Shown: positions 59,917-63,225 of the stretch, piece after piece
How positions within the stretch are numbered: position 1 is the first letter of the stretch
Layout of the letters: every line of letters begins with the position of its first letter
Assembly (NCBI GenBank): GCA_030530785.1
Contig: JAUMUJ010000008.1
Location: 1 to 63,225, forward strand
DNA from: Moraxella sp.
Lineage (GTDB): Bacteria; Pseudomonadota; Gammaproteobacteria; Pseudomonadales; Moraxellaceae
Length of the DNA: 63,225 bases
Direction of reading: 5' to 3'
The notes under the pieces: generated by a model
Database searches by the model: none
What the model was told of the DNA's origin: nothing
What the model saw: the letters and a program-made list of their open reading frames with translations, nothing else
Translations under genes and position numbers: made by a program

Positions 59917-59940
59917 AAAAAGGGCAACACGCCCTTTTTT
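59917..59940. terminator. Bidirectional terminator between pilR and the protease gene
   Basis: The stem AAAAAGGGC / GCCCTTTTT with a 5-base loop lies between convergent stops. Confidence 0.9.
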
Positions 59941-61222
59941 AAAACCCTCCCACAGGGTCAAATTTAATGCCTTGTGGCAACTTAGCCCCACTCATCAGCA
60001 CCAACGCCTGATGTAGCCAATCATCTTGGGTGGCAAAATACCTTGTGGTGGTAACTTGGTTGCTAAATAACACATCAGGCAAAACGCCCACCCCATCAAT
60101 CTTCGTGTCTTTTGCGGTCAAATAATGAGCAGTGGTCAGCTTGACTGCTTGATTATCGCCAATGGGTATGACGGATTGCACCGACCCTTTGCCATAACTA
60201 CGCTCACCCACGATTAATGCTCTTTTTTGGGCTTGTAGGCTACTTGACAGCACTTCGGACGCCGATGCAGAGTAACGATTTTGTAGTATCATGACAGGCA
60301 ACTCGGACAACAATGGCGAACCGTCCGTAGAAAGCACTTGTTCTATGCCGTGTCGTCCTTCTACCTTAGCAACAACTTGATTTTTCATAAACAAAGAAGC
60401 CACCGCTCCCGCCGATTCAAGCACGCCTCCTGGATTATTTCTTATATCCAAAATCAGCCCAGAGATTGGCACATTGGCATTTGCCAAACTGCCCAATATC
60501 TGTTCACGGGTATTGTTCTGAAAGACGGGGATTTTTACCACCGCCACATCATCATACATGGCGGTTTCTATGTTGGTTTTCATGGTTTGGGTGCGTTGCA
60601 AGGTCAAAACCCGCTTAGAACGCCCCGCTCGTGAAACCATGATGTCCACCTGCGTACCTGCAATACCACTTAATAACTGCACAACATCATTGACCGACTG
60701 ACCGCTGTTTAATTTGGTTTCGCCGATTTGGTGCAAATAATCACCCACCATCACGCCAGAGCTTTTGGCGGGAGAGCCGTCTGATACGGCACTGACCACC
60801 CAATGATTTTCCGCCCCTTGCCACACCACTGATATGCCGACATTGGCGATGTTGCCTGCGGTAAATGATTTTAGGTTATTAAATGCTGTCTCGTCCAAAA
60901 ATTCAGCATTACGGTCAAGTTTGGTCAGCATACCACTCATGGCATTTTTAAACAACAGCTCATCGCTGGTTTCGTCCACATACTCACGGCGCACCAAATC
61001 AATCACCGACACAAAGGTTTTTAAGGTGTTTGGCGACAAGGCATTTAGCGGAACACGCCCCTGATGAAGCCCTTCTATGTCGTGCAAGGGATTGGGCTTG
61101 GTCTCCAATACGGACAAACTGATGTCATCAGTATCGCCCGTCTCTGGGAGATTTGCCATCGCTGACGGCGTCAGTAGCACCGCCACGATGGACGCAAACA
61201 GTAGGTTTTTTGTTCGTTTCAT
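59939..61222 (-). CDS. ctpA: C-terminal processing protease (S41 family, PDZ domain)
   Basis: About 427 residues from the ATG at 61220-61222 (MKRTKNLLFASIVAVLLTPSAMA, a signal peptide). The PDZ domain (WQGAENHWVVSAVSDGSPAKSSGVMVGDYLHQIG) is followed by the S41 catalytic domain with the serine in NRYSASASEVLSSSLQAQKRALIVGERSYGKGSVQS (Ser in SAS, Lys in YGKGS). It trims periplasmic proteins and, in relatives, peptidoglycan hydrolases. It follows gpmI after 4 bases, an arrangement known from Pseudomonas and Acinetobacter. Confidence 0.92.
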   Translation of the reverse strand: MKRTKNLLFASIVAVLLTPSAMANLPETGDTDDISLSVLETKPNPLHDIEGLHQGRVPLNALSPNTLKTFVSVIDLVRREYVDETSDELLFKNAMSGMLTKLDRNAEFLDETAFNNLKSFTAGNIANVGISVVWQGAENHWVVSAVSDGSPAKSSGVMVGDYLHQIGETKLNSGQSVNDVVQLLSGIAGTQVDIMVSRAGRSKRVLTLQRTQTMKTNIETAMYDDVAVVKIPVFQNNTREQILGSLANANVPISGLILDIRNNPGGVLESAGAVASLFMKNQVVAKVEGRHGIEQVLSTDGSPLLSELPVMILQNRYSASASEVLSSSLQAQKRALIVGERSYGKGSVQSVIPIGDNQAVKLTTAHYLTAKDTKIDGVGVLPDVLFSNQVTTTRYFATQDDWLHQALVLMSGAKLPQGIKFDPVGGF

Positions 61223-61226
61223 GCCA

Positions 61227-62777
61227 TCACACCAACAAGCTCTCACCCGTCATCTCGGCAGGTTTTTCCATACCCATCAGGTGCAAAATGGTCGGAGCGA
61301 CATCGCACAGTCGCCCACCCGTACGTACGCTTAGGTCTTTGTTGCCCACATAAATAAATGGCACAAGACAGGTGGTGTGCTGGGTATGCACCTGACCGCT
61401 TTCGTAATCTTGCATTTGTTCGCAGTTGCCATGGTCGGCGGTGATGAGCAAATGACCGTTCATCTCACGCACCGCACCAACTATCTCGCCGATACACGTA
61501 TCCACCGCTTCTACTGCTTTAACTGACGCATCAAACACGCCTGTATGCCCCACCATGTCGCCATTGGCATAGTTAATGATGACCACGTCATACTCACCTG
61601 ACAGTATCGCCTGTTTTAGCTTATCGGTTACTTCAAAGGCACTCATCTCGGGTTTTTGGTCATAGGTCTTAACATTGGGGCTGTTTACCAAAATTCGTGT
61701 CTCGCCATCGTACAGCTCTTCTCGCCCACCACTAAAAAAGAAAGTAACGTGGGCGTATTTTTCGGTTTCGGCGATACGTAACTGTGTTTTGCCGTGATTT
61801 TGTAAGTATTCGCCCAGTGTGTTGGCAAGACTGGTCGGATAATAAGCAACGTCTGTTTTTAAGTTAGCTTCTAGCTCATCAGAATATTTGGTCATCATGA
61901 CAAAGGCGGACAGCTTAGGCATTACTTTGCGTTCAAAGCCGTCAAAGTCATCATTAACAAAGGCTTGACTAATCTCTCTGGCACGGTCAGCACGGAAATT
62001 GACAAAAATCACGCCATCATTATCCGCTATCACGCCATTATCATCAATGATGGTCGCTTGGACAAATTCATCTGTTTCTCCTGCGTCATAGGCAAGCCGT
62101 ATCGCTTGCGATGCATTATCTGCTTCACGTTCAGCACAGGCTTGGGTGAGTAAATCATACGCTTTTTGTACTCTGTCCCAACGCTTATCCCTATCCATCG
62201 CAAAAAACCGTCCAATACAGCTTGCGATTTTTACTTCGGCTTGGTACTGTCTGCCAAGCTCACTAAGATAAGCGTCCAAATCAGCCACATAACCATCGGC
62301 TGACTTGGGTGGTGTGTCTCGTCCGTCCAAAAACGCATGAACGAACACTTGGCTTACTCCTTGTTCTACGGCAAGTTTGGCGGCTGCCTTGATGTGGTCA
62401 ATATGGGCATGAACACCACCATCAGACACCAAACCCAAAATGTGTACCGCCCCTTCATTGGTCATGGTGTCCTTGACCGCTTTTACCAAAACTTCATTAG
62501 CAAAAAACCCACCAGAGCCGATGTCGTTCATGATACGGGTAGAGTCTTGATACAAAATCCGACCTGCCCCCAAATTCATGTGCCCAACTTCGGAGTTGCC
62601 AAACTGACCGTCGGGCAAGCCCACATCACCCCCAGAGCCTGAAATTAGCCCATGCGGACAGGTCGCCATCAAGTTGTCCAAATTGGGCTTTTTGGCACTA
62701 AATACAGCGTTGTCTCGTGGATCTTCTCGATGTCCAACACCGTCCAAAATCATAAGTACATGGGGAATTTTTTTCAT
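61227..62777 (-). CDS. gpmI: 2,3-bisphosphoglycerate-independent phosphoglycerate mutase
   Basis: About 516 residues from the ATG at 62775-62777, behind AAGGCG; an upstream GTG at 62792 would add five residues. The alkaline-phosphatase-like metal sites are visible: [19 protein letters not shown] at the N-terminus, the catalytic serine in [18 protein letters not shown], and [16 protein letters not shown] and [13 protein letters not shown] at the C-terminus. It interconverts 3- and 2-phosphoglycerate with manganese. It is the first gene of the gpmI-ctpA operon. Confidence 0.96.
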   Translation of the reverse strand: MKKIPHVLMILDGVGHREDPRDNAVFSAKKPNLDNLMATCPHGLISGSGGDVGLPDGQFGNSEVGHMNLGAGRILYQDSTRIMNDIGSGGFFANEVLVKAVKDTMTNEGAVHILGLVSDGGVHAHIDHIKAAAKLAVEQGVSQVFVHAFLDGRDTPPKSADGYVADLDAYLSELGRQYQAEVKIASCIGRFFAMDRDKRWDRVQKAYDLLTQACAEREADNASQAIRLAYDAGETDEFVQATIIDDNGVIADNDGVIFVNFRADRAREISQAFVNDDFDGFERKVMPKLSAFVMMTKYSDELEANLKTDVAYYPTSLANTLGEYLQNHGKTQLRIAETEKYAHVTFFFSGGREELYDGETRILVNSPNVKTYDQKPEMSAFEVTDKLKQAILSGEYDVVIINYANGDMVGHTGVFDASVKAVEAVDTCIGEIVGAVREMNGHLLITADHGNCEQMQDYESGQVHTQHTTCLVPFIYVGNKDLSVRTGGRLCDVAPTILHLMGMEKPAEMTGESLLV

Positions 62778-62868
62778 GGTAACGCCTTTCACCTAAAATA
62801 AAAAAATGATAAATCAATTCTCATTTTATCACAAAATATCCCATTCGGCACAGCCAAGCCTGCAAACC

Positions 62869-62897
62869 TTGAAAATTTTACAATTTTATCGTACAAT
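62869..62897 (+). promoter_or_regulatory. Promoter of the 6S RNA gene
   Basis: TTGAAA (62869-62874), 17-base spacer, TACAAT (62892-62897), giving an RNA start near 62904. Confidence 0.75.
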
Positions 62898-62903
62898 AAT
62901 CCT

Positions 62904-63084
62904 TACTGAAACACTCGCCAGTTAGGGATATGCCTGAGCCGATAATCACACACAAAGGGCAATGACTGTTTGCTGTGGTGTGTATGCCCGCATTTTAATG
63001 TATCGGGAAACCTAAAACAGTAAAGATTTGCCCACCTTGAACTTTATGGTTCATGGACACAACTTGACAGCGGTGTTTCGGTTC
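62904..63084 (+). ncRNA. ssrS: 6S RNA
   Basis: About 181 bases with strong local matches to gammaproteobacterial 6S RNA: GCCTGAGCCGATA (62952 on), and near the 3' end CACCTTGAACTTTATGGTTCA, which fits the E. coli CACCTTGAACCAAGGGTTCA. The ends pair (CTGAAACAC at 62906 with GTGTTTCGG at 63073). 6S RNA binds the sigma-70 RNA polymerase holoenzyme and reduces its activity in stationary phase. A promoter precedes it. The exact ends are estimated. Confidence 0.88.
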
Positions 63085-63157
63085 TTTATTTTTTAATTTT
63101 AATGCATTGATTTTACATCATATTTTTTTAATTTTTATGATTTTTTAAAATTTTTGC

Positions 63158-63185
63158 TTGACAATATTTTAAAAATCTATATAAT
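63158..63185 (+). promoter_or_regulatory. Strong sigma-70 promoter in front of the tRNA gene at the window edge
   Basis: TTGACA (63158-63163), 16-base spacer, TATAAT (63180-63185). Confidence 0.8.
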
Positions 63186-63212
63186 ACGCAATCACTTGAT
63201 ACGACAAGTTAT

Positions 63213-63225
63213 TCCCCAATAGCTC
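63213..63225 (+). tRNA. Start of a tRNA gene, probably tRNA-Asn (cut by window edge)
   Basis: TCCCCAATAGCTC fits positions 1-13 of a tRNA (seven acceptor bases, U8 A9, G10-C13). A 5' U with CCCC is typical of tRNA-Asn in Moraxellaceae. It follows a strong promoter at the expected distance. Anticodon not visible. Confidence 0.45.

Overview
This window is a chromosomal segment of a Moraxella-like gammaproteobacterium (family Moraxellaceae). The pointers are the rsmG-parA-parB block, the exbB-exbD-msbA order, type IV pilins of the '[35 protein letters not shown]' type with a TfpX/TfpZ/TfpB-like accessory gene, a monomeric isocitrate dehydrogenase, and moderate-to-low G+C with AT-rich intergenic DNA. 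No rRNA operon, CRISPR array, prophage or complete insertion sequence was seen. Most of the window is housekeeping DNA with small accessory islands.

Layout. 1-4 kb (minus strand): partial msbA, exbD, exbB, parB, parA, rsmG. 4-6 kb: three poorly characterised secreted or lipid-anchored proteins. 6-10.6 kb: a Lon-like protease, a phosphopantetheinyl transferase, endonuclease III and an AT-rich orphan. 10.8-17.4 kb: divergent metH and topA. 17.5-19.6 kb: a two-gene unit coding for a zinc-ribbon/PD-(D/E)XK nuclease-like protein, with a G13C7 tract inside its coding sequence, and an NYN-OST-HTH (LOTUS) putative ribonuclease. 19.7-30.6 kb: an MliC-like lipoprotein, two AGCS symporters, a LemA-TPM-TPM operon, trxB, ftsK and a thioredoxin-like protein. 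30.8-41.2 kb: an M61 peptidase, an RluE-type pseudouridine synthase, two paralogous OmpA-domain proteins, fxsA, ruvC, a pyrimidine permease and slyD. 41.3-49.1 kb: icd, a GbsR/MarR regulator with two matching operator-like palindromes, metK behind a structured leader RNA, small DUF proteins and a RelB/YafQ-type toxin-antitoxin pair.

49.1-62.8 kb carries the type IV pilus and central-metabolism block: a TfpX/TfpZ-like protein, two tandem pilin genes, a small acidic lipoprotein, pgk, thiE, a PBP7-like peptidase, a GacA/UvrY-like regulator, pilS, pilR, a C-terminal processing protease and gpmI. The first pilin has a well-spaced sigma-54 promoter, and the second has a sigma-54-like element folded into the terminator between the two genes. 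This fits control by the PilS/PilR pair encoded about 6-8 kb away. The right edge holds a 6S RNA gene and the first bases of a tRNA gene, probably tRNA-Asn.

The strongest candidates for something new are the possibly phase-variable nuclease/NYN-LOTUS pair, the three-helix leader of metK, which ends in a U-run like an attenuator, and the repeated ATTTCnGTnTTnACAGAAAT palindrome around the GbsR regulator.
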